Positions 1 through 10,371 are shown, counted from the stretch's first letter. The stretch: 16,448 nt of DNA from Hemicentrotus pulcherrimus (GCA_003118195.1 BEXV01001795.1:1-16448), one strand, 5' to 3'. Notes: generated from the letters alone by a model not told the origin. Translations and numbers: made by a program.

Positions 1-270
1 TATTTTTATAGAGTAGCCAACAATATTTAGTACCTGACCACAGGCGTATCGTACATGTCCGCTTTCTTATTGTTAAATAGAATAATGATGATATATCATA
101 ACATAGCCTTTCTATCGCAAACTGATAAGCTGTCCTCACATTTTGCATACGTATTTAACATGTGGTTATTGATCCGCTTAGGATTATTTTAAAAACAGGA
201 ATGTCATTATAATCGTCCTCTGATTAAGATAGCGTTAGATAATGAAAAATAGATTAGTTAAAGAAATCCA

Positions 271-278
271 TATAAAAG
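271..278 (+). promoter_or_regulatory. TATA box of gene 1
   Basis: The sequence TATAAAAG is a perfect TATA-box match, 55 bases before the start codon at 326. Transcription would start roughly 30 bases downstream, near 300, giving a very short 5' leader of about 25 bases. A strong TATA box with a short leader is common for highly expressed secretory enzyme genes. The start site is inferred, not seen. Confidence 0.75.
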
Positions 279-325
279 ACTCAAAATGTTGTTCTTGTCG
301 GAAACCGGACGATAGGTTCTTCAAG

Positions 326-3300
326 ATGAAGCTGTTTATTCTTGTTGCTCTCGTTGCTGCGGCTTCAGCCGTACGATATGACGGGTGAGTCTCAAATAAT
401 CACTAAACTTTATTTCATTGTGAGGGTTACTTCAATACCTCTAAAACTTTGCTTCAGGGACTTTTTAAAAGATATCTATATACATACGTCATTGCAACAA
501 ATTTTCATTAAAGCACCTCTAAAGCGTTGGGAGTCCCAAATTCGCCCCAAATTTGATGGCAAATTTCACTTAAACTGCATCATAATATGAAAGAAGATGT
601 AAATTCAGACACACTTCTGCAAAGACCCCCAAATGTGTTTGAAGACAATATTGACAAAAGAATACATGATTAGGGTTTTCTGTTGTACGCAGAAAAATAA
701 CCTAAATTTAGTATTCTTTCATCAATATTCGACTTCAAACATATTTGTTTAAAAAATCCTTGCAGAAATGTGTCTTAAATGTATGATAGTTCCAATAAAA
801 TAAGTAGATTGTCAGAAGATATCGATAACATAACTGTTCCGTAATTATAGAATTTCTTGAATATCCCATATAATCTCTATTATTCCTATTTATGTGTATT
901 GCTTTGTTTCGTTGTGCCGTAGGGAATTATATTATTAACCTAGTACTCAATTATCTATATCGTATCGTTTTTTAAATTAACATAGGTATGTGCAACTTTC
1001 AAAAGCCTAATTTGGCTTTTTACGCACAAACCCTTTTTCTTGTCCTTTTCTTTTCATTCTTTAGAATTTGTTGTTCATTTGTCATGTTTGTAAATGATTC
1101 TGAGTAACTTCTTGCTTTTGTATTATGAGTATTTTTTGTACTGTTTTTATGATTTATTTCTATTTTTGTATTTCGCTATGTTATTCTGTATGTATATCCT
1201 TATGTATATGGTATCATTGTTTGCTTTCTAGAATGAAATGGAAATAAAGTAATGAATTAAAAAAATATATATAATAAGAAATAAATGTTCCATTGCATGT
1301 TTTCTCTTTCGGTATTCACATTTATTTGTATCATTTTTATTAGATACCAAGCTCTTCGTGTGGAGCCACGGGATGACCTTCAGCTTGACTTCCTCAATTC
1401 ATTGCAAAAGGAACTAGAAGGAAAGGTACGTATCAAGTGGACACAGTTGGATCTCAGAGTGTGAACACCCCAGTGTGATCACAGAGTGTGCGCACCACAG
1501 CGTGGTCACAGTGTGTGAACACCCCATTGTGATCATAGTGTGCATGCACAATAGTGTGAATACAGAGTGTGTGCACCGCAGTGGAATCACAGAGTATGTG
1601 CACCACAGTGTGATCAGAGAGTGTGAACACCATAGTGTGATCACAGAGTGTGCGCACCACAGCGTGATCACAGTGTGTGAACACCACAGAGTGATCAAAG
1701 AGTTTGTGCACCGCAGTGCAATCACAGAGTGTGTGCACCGTAGTGGAATCACAGAGTATGTGTACCAAAGTGTGATCAGAGAGTGTGAACACCACATTGT
1801 GATCACAGTGCGCATGCAGCACAGTGTGATCAAAGAGTTTGTGCACCCCAACAGTGTAATCAGAGAGTGTGTACACCACCGTGTGATCATAGAGTGTGAA
1901 CAACACAGTGTGGTCACATAGTGTTAATCACTAATGTGGTCTCAGAGTGCAAGCTCACAGTGTGAATGACAGAATGTGATCACAGAGTATATGCTGTGAA
2001 AACCAAAGTAGGATCAAATATTTGAATTCAAGTGTGAACACAGTAAGTAAATATCAAAGTGAGATCCCAGATTGAAGGAAAAAAAAATATCACAAGATGA
2101 AAGCACAGCTTAAGCACTGCACTGTGATCACTGAGTGTAATGTGAACACTCAAACTGTTCGCAATATGCGTAGTAGTGTGTCATTTCGAATATATTTGAT
2201 GTTCCTGTTACCAAACAGAAAATTACCTGGAAAACTACGATAGTTAATCATGTACTCCACTAGTTGTGAAGTAGTAATCAATTAATGTTCCCCTCCTTCC
2301 ATAGATATCTTTCTGGTCTCAACCCCTGACCACAAAGCGGCCGACCGACATCGTGGTCCAACCTCGTTTCCAAGATGACCTCAAGGAAATCCTGGATGCC
2401 AAACAGATAAAGTACTCTGTCATGATCGATGATGTCCAGACCCTCATCGACTCTCAGTCCCGCTCCGACGATGATGTCAAGATCAGTGCAGATTTCGACT
2501 ACAGTGTCTACCACACATACGACGAGGTGAAGTTTTCCTAACGAAAAATCAATTTAAGAAAAATAAAATTGAAAAGAAGAGCTTAAAATGTGAAAGTAGT
2601 ATATTTCATTTAAAAAAAAAATAAGCAATTTATGTATTGAAAGGCAAAGATTGACAAGTGTTTAATAATCTCAAACTGGTTAACTGGTCAAGATACTAGT
2701 ATAGGTGTACATTTCTACATTCAAGATATTGCATGCCGTTCAGAGGAAAACCATGTAAACTGTCATTTGTCTGTTTATCTATAAAGCGGAATAGATACCA
2801 AATGATGCAGAATGTCCTTCTCTTATCTCAATTCATTTGTGTACGTCATGTTATTTTAAATCGTTAATGGATGTCATCAATTTATACCATAGACTGAAGC
2901 AATGAATGGTGTACTTCAGCTCTTTCAAGATGAATTATATTTTCGATCATCTTCTGGCTTTTGAATGTCGTTTTTGTTTTATCATATGACTTTATTTTTT
3001 AGGTTTCATTATTTTGACTGGTATTTTTTACTCTTTTTATAGATCCAAGCTTGGGTATTTGAGATCACTGCTGCACACAGCGCCATTGCTCAACAATTCC
3101 AGATCGCTACGTCTTCTGAAGGCCGTGCTATCAATGCTGTAAAGGTAAGAAATAACATCTTTACTGTTACAACTCTAATTTGTTCTTTTTATCTTCATGA
3201 ACAATTTAGCGTACGCGAGTCGACTTATTTGAGGAAAAACGAAAAATGTATAATATTTCTCTTGATAAAGTCTTCTCATGTTCTTTGCAGGATCGAGATG

Positions 3301-3392
3301 ATTATTAAGACTGATGGGGCTACCCTCCATAAATAAGAACACATCATTTAAAAAAAAAAAATTATCATCGAGATCTGTTAAATCCTCTTTCG

Positions 3393-3425
<33 letters not shown>

Positions 3426-6400
3426 TTCTCCCTCTTTCTCCCTCTTTATTCACCGTTTCTTTCATAGTTTTCCCTCTTTCTCTCTCAAATTATTTCTCAC
3501 ATTTTCCCCCAACATCCCGTCTTTACCTTTTAGATCAGTACTGGGGGTTTTGGTACAAAGAAGGCTGTCTACTGGCAGGGAGGTATCCACGCTCGTGAGT
3601 GGGTTTCGCCAGCTACTGTAATGTTCATCACGAAGTCTGTAAGTAGTGTTGCTTATTAAGTAAAAATCGATTATGAGACCACATAATTTTAAAAAGAAAC
3701 ACTTCAGAAATCTTTACATCATGAAATAGTAATCCTAGACATAGAAACAAAAGGTTTAGGGATCAAAAATATGCTTGATGCTGATGATTGTAAGGTATTT
3801 TCTCTTAAGCATTGTTCAGCACCAATGTGTTAATTTGGTCCCTAGCAGGTTCTATTCCTCGTGATGCACTCTGCGCTCCGATGCGATACAGCCTTTTCAA
3901 ATCTTTCTATTCCTCAAATAAAACAATTTATCTCGATGCATTTTAATATAAACTAATTAACTGTAATGTAGTGAAATGCATCACACCATTATACGCATTT
4001 GCTTCAATCCCAATCAGTACAAGCCAGCTCAATTAAAAACAATCCATTTCAAAACAATGTGATCAAACATTATGTTTGACCCTCGTTCTGACTGACTCTA
4101 CCTTATTTCTCCCATGACAGCTGCTTGAGAACTACGGAGTGGACAGCGATGTGACTGAGATCCTAGATAAATTCGATTACTACATCGTACCGTCACTCAA
4201 CGTCGATGGATATTCTCATACATGGACTAGTGTAAGCATAGACCACGAAATCGGGGGGGGGGGGATGCCCCTCAAACTTTTCAAGGGGGCATACTCGAGT
4301 GGTCGAGTGTGCCCTCTCCCTCCGTTTTCCCTTTTGCAAGAAAGTAGAGAAAAGTAGCATCAGTTTCATCACAATAATTTACCATAGTAATGGATCCAGA
4401 AATCATTTAATTTTTAGTGCAATCAAATGCAAACTTTCGGCATTTCAGAATCAATGCTACCTCGAATATGAGCACAGATCGTGTATCAGGAAAGTGGACA
4501 AAAAACTCTATCTACATGTACCATAGGCACCGGAATCAAGGGCGCAAAATCCTTCCATCTTACACACCGGAGGATTTGGACAAAATAAGACTATAATTAT
4601 GTTCTGCGGCGTTCTAATGCTCTTCTAATACAAGGTTCCCCATTCTAAGACCGATATTTTGGCATTAGATCTCTATGTCCTCTTACATTATAGAAGCAGT
4701 GTAAACCTGTTGAACCGTGTACTCAAGGTGTCAGAAGATCTGTCCTTCTTCAAGAGGATGGAACTCGTTCTGATCCCCCCCCCCCCCCCTTCCCTTCACA
4801 AAATCATGATTTATTCAGCGTAAAGATTAGCTCTATCGGGCTGTAAATGCAATGTTTAAACAGTTTTTTTTCTTCCAATAATTCATTTGGCCCTCAAAAA
4901 GACCTTTCTAGAAGAAAAAAAATGAAATTGTGCTGTATTGGCAATATATCAAGCATGCACTAACAAGATCAGAGAGTATTAACAGTAGAATAGCGTTTCT
5001 CAAACAGAGTGAAACGAACTTGTTTATGAAATAATACATTTTCGTTTATAATGTTGTCATAATTATTTTCTTGATATCATAGGACCGTTTGTGGAGAAAG
5101 ACTCGATCAATTAACAGTGGTAGCGTTTGCCGAGGAGTAGATCCTAACAGAAACTATGAGTATAAATGGGGAGGTACGTACACATAGGCTATTGCCATAT
5201 AGTTTTTCACCTACGATAATTTCATAAATTCAGTTCCCCTAATCATATTGGCAGATTTATACCGGATATTGTAAACCTACAATAAATAACTAATTGTAGT
5301 TAAATACTATCATTTTTATGCAAGCCGTTATTAAAATTTTATTCATAATTTCATTTCTAAATTTTTGTTTAGGATTCATTTCCGTTTACCCTAATCGATT
5401 TCAATTTCTGCACTGATGTCATATAGATTTCCGTTAGATATATATTAAGACGAATAATTTACACAACTCTTCACTTGAATGTGTAGGGCCATCCCTCCGT
5501 CTTCCTTTTTATAAGTGTGTCTTTAGGATTGTAAATATATATGTTTTGATGGGTTTTTTTTAATGACGGAAAATATAAAAAATACAAATAAAATATTACA
5601 ATAAGTGTATGAGAGAGAAAGAGTTTATGTGCTACTTTTTAAAAATTATTGTTTATCTTTACCCGAAGTTTAATTTATCTGTCCTACATGTATGAGTAGT
5701 ATTTTTAATAATTAAAATAAAGGAGTATACTGTTTATCAATGGTGGGTTTGGTGCTATAAAGGACTTTACCTATTAAAATAACGAATTGACCAAACTGCT
5801 CAATCCTACCACAGTTTGATATGTTACATAATACCCCACATTGCCAATGCTGTAAGTCAATGTGTCTGTCTCAATTTCAGGAGAGGGTGCCAGCACGAGT
5901 GCCTGCTCAGACACGTACCGAGGCCCTACAGCTTTCTCTGAACCCGAGATCGCTGGATCCTCATCTTTCCTTCTCAACGCTAACCAGGAATTCGTTTGCT
6001 ACATCGACTTCCATAGTTACTCTCAACTCTGGCTCGCTCCGTGGTCATACACGGCTAGAGCTATCCTTCCAAATGACAAGGATGATCACGTAAGAAATTA
6101 ACGATTAGGAATTGTGATGATGGATGATGACGATGATGATGGTGATTGACGGTGAGATAATGGTGATGATGACTCTTGATCATTATGATGATGATGACAA
6201 TGATGACGGATGATGATGATGATGATGATAATGATGGATGGATGACGGTGATTATGATGAACGGAGGTGAAAATGCTGATGAGGATGCTACTCCTATTGA
6301 TTCAATGATGTCAATGATTATGTTGAATGTGATGATGATTACGATATCAATGGTAATTGAAATAATGATGATTATATGCATAGGTGTTGTGGCGTGCGCC

Positions 6401-8328
6401 TGTAATCCAGCTAACAGTGGAAGTTACAAACTGATTCAGCCAAGGACGCAGGTTCGAAACTGAGTCACGTCTTTCGAATGGTGACGTTAAAAGTCGGTCC
6501 CCAGACGTAAATAATCATATCTGATTGATACACGTCTGTAAAAACCCAAATACACACACACACACATAGGATATGACGATGATAATGATGTTAATGATAA
6601 AGGGTCTGGATCGTAAAATTGATGAGGAGGAGGAGGAGGGTGGAGACGGGTGGATGGGGATGGTGGTACTTTTGTTTCTGATGATGAACATCGTGGTCAC
6701 GATGATGTTTGTCGTCATAGTTGTGGTCATGATCATGGTTGTTAAAATGAGGCAAGTTATGATGTGGTGATGTTAGTGAACATGAGGATTATACTGTGAT
6801 GATGGTGGTGATTATGATGATAGAGGCGATTATGACGATGACAGTGACAGCAATTCGGTAGTAATGAACATCAGAATGATAGAGAAAATTGTGGAAGGAA
6901 ATGTTCATGTTTAACTGTGCTTGTGATGACAATGTGACAGCAGGTAACATTTCATGTGTTTACTAGTTAGTGATGGAGGTGATATGCTACATGCTGATCA
7001 CGATGGCAATTTAAAAAACCCCTGAAATTTCGATGGAACATGTTGGACGGCTACGATCGTATTATAATATATTTTTGTATCATAATGTTATTATTGTTGT
7101 TGATATTATCATTTTTATTGTCATTATTGTCATTCTTATTAATTCTTTTTTGTTGCTGCTATTATTATCATTATTATCATTGTAATTATTATAAGTATTG
7201 TATTGTATATGAGTTATTAAAATAGTAACAATATTAACAAACACTAATCTATTATTGTGTACAGGATGAGGCTGCAGCCAAGGCTGTGAATGCTCTGCAA
7301 AGTGTGTATGGTACCGAATATATCTATGGACCTTCTGCTAGGACACTCTGTAAGTTACCATGGTTACAACTATCTCTTGGAACACTCCAGCCTCGGAGAT
7401 TTCAAACTAATTTCTACTGTAGATTATGAAACTGTTAAATTGCATACGAATAGGCATTCTGAAGAAAGTAAAAGCGGGGAAATATTTTATCGAGCCTTTG
7501 CAAGAGCAAAGAGTAATAATATCAAAAATAGCAGCTCAGTTTTTAAATACATTAAGCTTGTTAACGAAATATCCTTAAAAAAGACACGCAAGCGAGCAAA
7601 ACGAAAACCTGACATTGTAACAGAAATGAATGTATAACTTTTTTGCTTTTCTAGCAAAGCAATTTTATATCAAGAGCGTAATATCTTTATGAATGGAGAA
7701 AAAAAGGGTAGAATTTTGCTGAATATCTCAAGTCAACAGCAAACAAGTGAACCTACATGTATATGAATAAACTTTCCGAAATATCAATGTTTCTTGTCTT
7801 AGGATCGGACTTGTCTAAATATAAATTAAATTTGGAGGATGTTTTGAGCCTTCAAGTAGGGGAAAAGTCATAAGAAGTAGCAAACTATGCTTATGTTAGT
7901 GACATCACTAACAAACAGTCGCAATACTAGCCACCGACTGGTTACAGACTTGGCTTTTTTAAAGTACCATGACATTTTTATATTAACACTAAACACTATG
8001 ACAATACGTATTCGACATTTGGTTTTCAATCATATAGTAATTTATCTCCAAATCAAATGAAATTCAGTCGACAGGCATGCAATAGCCTTTAAATATTCAA
8101 AAATTATTGATCCCCCTTTTCTTTCTTCAAAATTTCCCAGACGCCGCCTCTGGATGTAGTGAAGATTGGGGGTACGCCACGCTGGGGGCAAAGTACTCGT
8201 ACGTGGTTGAGCTGAGGGATACCGGAAGGTACGGCTTCCTGCTCCCTGCTAACCAGATCATCCCGACTGGGGAGGAGACATATGAAGCTGTCAAGGCACT
8301 CTGCAAACATATGGCGGAAGAATACTAG
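326..8328 (+). CDS. Procarboxypeptidase (M14A, carboxypeptidase B-like), complete, 10 exons
   Basis: Exons: 326-384, 1344-1425, 2305-2526, 3043-3144, 3534-3638, 4121-4231, 5083-5173, 5881-6089, 7265-7349, 8141-8328 (TAG stop). They total 1254 bases, or 417 residues, the usual M14A length. All introns are GT-AG; phases 2,0,0,0,0,0,1,0,1. Residues 1-15 ([15 protein letters not shown]) form a signal peptide. The propeptide runs to about residue 105 and contains the family motif DDVQTLID (89-96), with possible tryptic activation sites at Arg100 or Lys106. The catalytic domain has the first zinc motif HARE (His174, Glu177), Arg232 (bovine CPA Arg127), Asn249-Arg250 (144-145), zinc ligand His302 in FHSYSQ (196), Tyr356 (248), split by intron 9, and catalytic Glu379 in [10 protein letters not shown] (270). 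Cys243 and Cys266 match the conserved disulfide. Glu363 aligns with residue 255, the specificity position (Ile in CPA, Asp in CPB), so preference for basic C-terminal residues is likely but inferred. Exon joins rest on family alignment; no transcript was available. Confidence 0.95.
985..1283 (+). mobile_element. Probable 3' end of a LINE (non-LTR retrotransposon) in gene 1 intron 1
   Basis: Intron 1 (385-1343) ends in a T-rich stretch with the hallmarks of a LINE 3' tail. There is a hairpin with arms AAAAGCC (1001-1007) and GGCTTTT (1014-1020), a pyrimidine- and TGTA-rich run, then GAAATGGAAATAAAG with an AATAAA signal at 1243-1248 and an A/T-rich tail. From memory, this arrangement is common at LINE 3' ends in marine invertebrates. 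No reverse-transcriptase coding is present, so the copy would be heavily 5'-truncated. The boundaries are approximate. The first 600 bases of the intron show nothing recognisable. Confidence 0.45.
1446..1926. repeat. 27-bp minisatellite in gene 1 intron 2, fading to about 2160
   Basis: About 17 to 18 tandem units of 27 bp lie in intron 2 (1426-2304). Full units start at 1472 and keep exact phase to at least 1823. Each carries a core like GTGATCAC (a perfect palindrome), then AGAGTGTG and a CACC block. The unit starting at 1472 is identical to that at 1634. Units at 1580 and 1607 closely match those at 1742 and 1769, so there is a higher-order period of six units (162 bp). Degenerate traces (GTGATCAC, GTGTGAA) continue to about 2160. 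As 27 is a multiple of three, several frames stay open on both strands, which explains long false ORFs here. Confidence 0.92.
2527..3042 (+). other. Gene 1 intron 3, no recognisable feature
   Basis: This intron runs from GTGAAG to a pyrimidine-rich acceptor ending ATAG. It is AT-rich unique-looking sequence. I see no ORF, repeat or element that I can name. Confidence 0.8.
3285..3361 (+). mobile_element. Short LINE-type 3' tail in gene 1 intron 4
   Basis: Within intron 4 (3145-3533), a stretch ends with ACTGATGGGGCTACCCT (3310-3326), then ATAAATAA and a 12-A run (3350-3361). The same 17 bases, again followed by AATAAATAAA, occur in intron 4 of gene 2 at 14744-14760. A GGGGCTACCCT block followed by an A-rich tail resembles, from memory, LINE 3' ends. 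The fragment is tiny, so it is either a severely 5'-truncated insertion or an inherited remnant. Confidence 0.45.
3396..3423 (+). repeat. (TC)n microsatellite in gene 1 intron 4
   Basis: A pure 28-base CT/TC run is followed by more pyrimidine-rich sequence (CTCCCTCTTTCTCCCTC) up to the exon 5 acceptor at 3533. It extends the polypyrimidine character upstream of that acceptor, but is probably just a microsatellite. Confidence 0.9.
3639..4120 (+). other. Gene 1 intron 5, no recognisable feature
   Basis: The donor is GTAAGT and the acceptor ends GACAG. It is AT-rich with no ORF or named repeat visible. Confidence 0.8.
4253..4317 (+). repeat. G12 run and hairpin just inside gene 1 intron 6
   Basis: A run of 12 G (4253-4264) begins 22 bases after the exon 6 boundary. 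It is followed by an imperfect hairpin: GGGCATACTCGA (4287-4298) faces TCGAGTGTGCCC (4303-4314) around the four-base loop GTGG, with 11 of 12 positions complementary and further pairing outward to about 4284 and 4317. A similar G-run context is typical of degraded mobile elements, but I cannot name one. Confidence 0.75.
4775..4789 (+). repeat. C15 run in gene 1 intron 6
   Basis: Fifteen consecutive C lie about 510 bases after the G12 run of the same intron and are complementary to it. The rest of intron 6 (4232-5082) shows nothing I can name. The length of homopolymer runs this long is often uncertain in assemblies. Confidence 0.9.
5174..5880 (+). other. Gene 1 intron 7, no recognisable feature
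   Basis: This phase-1 intron has donor GTACGT and acceptor TTTCAG. It is very AT-rich with several A/T runs. A stretch around 5530-5600 (T-run, then ATAAAAAATACAAATAAAATA) could be an old retroposon tail, but the match is too vague to call. Confidence 0.75.
6114..6375. repeat. Degenerate GAT-rich repeat, left block, gene 1 intron 8
   Basis: Interrupted GAT/TGA triplets (runs such as GATGATGATGATGATGATAATGATG near 6210-6235) fill the intron directly after exon 8. The triplet composition keeps frames open on both strands and yields false Met/Asp- or His/Ile-rich ORFs. Confidence 0.88.
6379..6570 (+). mobile_element. Pol III SINE with a 7SL-like 5' end, gene 1 intron 8
   Basis: A non-repetitive element interrupts the GAT-rich tract. 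Near its start, GTGGCGTGCGCCTGTAATCC (6389-6408) resembles the 5' domain of 7SL (SRP) RNA and the A-box region of Alu, including the TGTAA motif. A near-consensus B box, GGTTCGAAAC, follows at 6451-6460, sixty bases from GGCGTGCGCC. Then come ACGTTAAAAGTCGGTCCCC (6484-6502) and ACACGTCTGTAAAAACCC, blocks that resemble, from memory, the body of marine invertebrate SINEs. The 3' end is an AC repeat (6552-6566). CATAGG occurs at both edges (6379-6384 and 6565-6570) and could be a short target-site duplication. The element class is fairly sure; the family is not. Confidence 0.65.
6571..6855. repeat. Degenerate GAT/GGT-rich repeat, right block, gene 1 intron 8
   Basis: This continues the same triplet-rich sequence after the SINE, with a GAGGAGGAGGAGG stretch near 6625. 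The SINE probably inserted into, or spread together with, a GAT microsatellite. From 6856 to about 7075 I see nothing notable. Confidence 0.8.
7080..7198. repeat. Degenerate ATT/ATC triplet repeat, gene 1 intron 8
   Basis: Interrupted TTATTA, TTGTTG and TTATCA triplets run to within about 65 bases of exon 9. The sequence is low complexity; the predicted Leu/Ile/Tyr-rich peptide here is an artefact. Confidence 0.85.
7894..7913. repeat. 20-bp near-perfect palindrome in gene 1 intron 9
   Basis: TGTTAGTGA (7894-7902) and its exact reverse complement TCACTAACA (7905-7913) flank the centre CA. The middle, TGACATCA, is one base from the CRE motif TGACGTCA. The rest of intron 9 (7350-8140) is AT-rich without recognisable features. 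Confidence 0.85.
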
Positions 8329-8409
8329 TAGCTCATTCAGCGAACATTTCTCACAACAATCAAAAAAACTTATCTGGTCTGTAGCGATCTTATATGAAAC
8401 GGATCGTAG

Positions 8410-8415
8410 ATTAAA
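8410..8415 (+). terminator. Polyadenylation signal (ATTAAA) of gene 1
   Basis: ATTAAA, the commonest variant of AATAAA, starts 82 bases after the stop codon. A pyrimidine-rich stretch (8437-8485) follows. I see no canonical AATAAA nearby. Cleavage would fall around 8430, giving a 3' UTR of about 100 bases. Confidence 0.6.
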
Positions 8416-9526
8416 GTAGATGTCATGAAAATTTGCCCTTCTCTCTCTCACTCTCTTTATATCTTTCTCTCTCTCACCCTCTCTGCGTTTTCTAGGATTT
8501 CATTGAATGGATCGGTATAACATTGGCATGAAATAATCGTATCGTCATTTATACTTAGTTCAAACATAGGACGAAGTATTTATACCCACAGTTTCGTATA
8601 TGTCAATGTATATGATTGTTAACAGAAAGAAGAAAGAAATGTATTTGAAATCCTTACACTGTGTTAATGTTGTGTTTTTCTTGTGTATGTAGGGCGAGCG
8701 TGAGTGTATATGTGTATCTTTATAACGCAATGGTGTATCATTGTACGTCTATTAATTTCAAGTGTAGATTCCAAAAAACACATATAAAGGGATGAAGAAT
8801 AAGATGATAATACTCAGAACTTTATCGTGGTGTCATGGATGATACATATTAATAACACATGTAAGATATTTCCTCTCCTATAAATTTCAACGATTTCAAA
8901 CAACTGTTATTTAACTCTTGTGATTTAAAGCTACCAAATGGCAGATAACATGCACGAAACATTATTACCTTTCTGAAAGTAGACGTGATAAAAACGTGAT
9001 GCCAAAATATTCCTAATCATCTATGAGAAAAGACCAGCCTGTTAGCATTTTTTGCTTAGCTGACACAAACTTGAAAAAAGATAATGTCAAAATGATTGAT
9101 GGATTATTGATAACGATTCAAAATAAGGGGTTATACTCATATTTGATAGATGGGCTTTATAATATTGATATGCGACGTATGAACTATTCATTTGTCTGGT
9201 CTGGTCTGAAAGAAAGCAATACCATGTTTGAAAAGAGACGGGGGAACTGACTTCTTCATCATGACATTATTTTGTAATTTTTATGACATGTTTTTTAAGA
9301 AAACATTACTCAAAATGCTATTTCAATGCTGTGTTCAAACTGTAGTCCCAATCACAGAGGGTATAATCATAATTTAAACCATCACAGATGTATTTAAAAC
9401 ATATCGAGGCTTTTACCAATAAGAAGCCATTGTGGCCAGTATATTCATATCCATATAAATCTGAGTTCATTCCCAAATTGTATTTTTTTTTGCATCCATT
9501 TTGTTCATGTGCTTGTTATTGTTCTT

Positions 9527-9590
9527 GTTGATGTTGGTGGTGATGTTGGTGGTGATGATGGTGGTGTTTGGTGGTGCTGTTGTTTTCTGC
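9527..9590. repeat. GGT/GAT-rich low-complexity tract
   Basis: Triplets TTGGTGGTGATG recur imperfectly over about 60 bases, in the same general class as the GAT-rich tracts in the introns. Confidence 0.8.
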
Positions 9591-9817
9591 ATTTCCTTCT
9601 TACAATACGCAACCTTCTAGGATTCATGTTTTATCCAAACGAAAAATTCCAAACAATAGCAACTGTAATAACAACCAGACTATGATGTTTTGTGCCTGTT
9701 CCGATTGAATTATTTAAAGAAAGCTGAATGAGAAGTTTTATGAAGAAATGTGTGAATGATGAAGGTTCAAGAGAAAGATGATGTAGGTGGCAAATTCCAA
9801 CGTGAATGGGCGATACG

Positions 9818-9879
9818 GTGTGTGCATGTGAGTGCGCGTTTGTGTGTGTGCATTCTCTGTGTATGTGTGTGTTGTTGTT
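9818..9879. repeat. (GT)n-rich imperfect tract
   Basis: GTGTGTGCATGTGAGTGCGCG and TGTGTGTGTG runs form mostly alternating purine-pyrimidine sequence. Confidence 0.85.
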
Positions 9880-10371
9880 ACTTAGTGATGAGGGCGTTTG
9901 GAAGCTTTAAAAATATGTGTCATTTATCAATTATTATTGTAATTAAGTTATGATAAAACATCGATGATTCTCGGTTTCGTTTTTTCTAGGACGCACTGTA
10001 TTTAGTAAAACCTAATTGCGGACAATATCTGAGATATCATATCTTTTTTTTAAATAATGATATAAACACACAGGTTTTAACGGAGGAACAATGGGTCAAG
10101 TTGAAATCAAGCAATTCATTATAAGAAACAATTTTAGCCCAAAATTCAGTAAGACATCATGGCCCATATGTTTGGAACTCCTTATCAAATTAAATAAGAC
10201 AATGGTCATCTATTTTTACTTTAAAAGCATCTTTAAAAAAAACACTTACATCGAAATATTATCATACAATAGGAGATTAGTGATATCTATAAATTTGTTC
10301 GCATTCAGGTGCAAGTCATTTTTGCTTTTCGCATTCTTTGCTTCTATTAATTGGAAATGCTTCATTTTTTC

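Noticed and set aside
342..590. 82-codon frame overlapping exon 1 of gene 1
   Set aside because: It is out of frame with the signal-peptide exon and has no recognisable motif; the exon 1 donor GTGAGT lies inside it.
1414..1921. Long open frames on both strands (up to 167 codons) with 9-residue repeats rich in His, Ser, Val/Leu and Ile
   Set aside because: They come from the 27-bp minisatellite: a repeat length divisible by three keeps several frames open at once. They lie inside a well-supported intron, and three overlapping frames cannot all be genes.
1472..1930. Repeated 27-bp units as a possible CRISPR array
   Set aside because: The units are contiguous, with no unique spacers between identical repeats, and the DNA is eukaryotic.
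3314..3598. 94-codon frame rich in Ser/Leu before gene 1 exon 5
   Set aside because: It is encoded by the TC microsatellite in another frame than the exon.
6389..6461. A functional tRNA or SRP RNA gene
   Set aside because: Pol III-type boxes are present, but no cloverleaf can be completed and only the first 7SL-like segment matches; a SINE explains it better.
6061..6770. Several Met/Asp-, His/Ile- and Val-rich frames on both strands
   Set aside because: They are products of GAT triplet repeats and the SINE within intron 8.
7290..7637. 115-codon frame starting in exon 9
   Set aside because: It is in a different frame from the carboxypeptidase exon, whose donor at 7350 and acceptor at 8140 restore Tyr356 and the conserved active-site segment.
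9023..9250. 75-codon intergenic frame
   Set aside because: It has no recognised motif, no promoter or polyadenylation signal in place, and a length compatible with chance.
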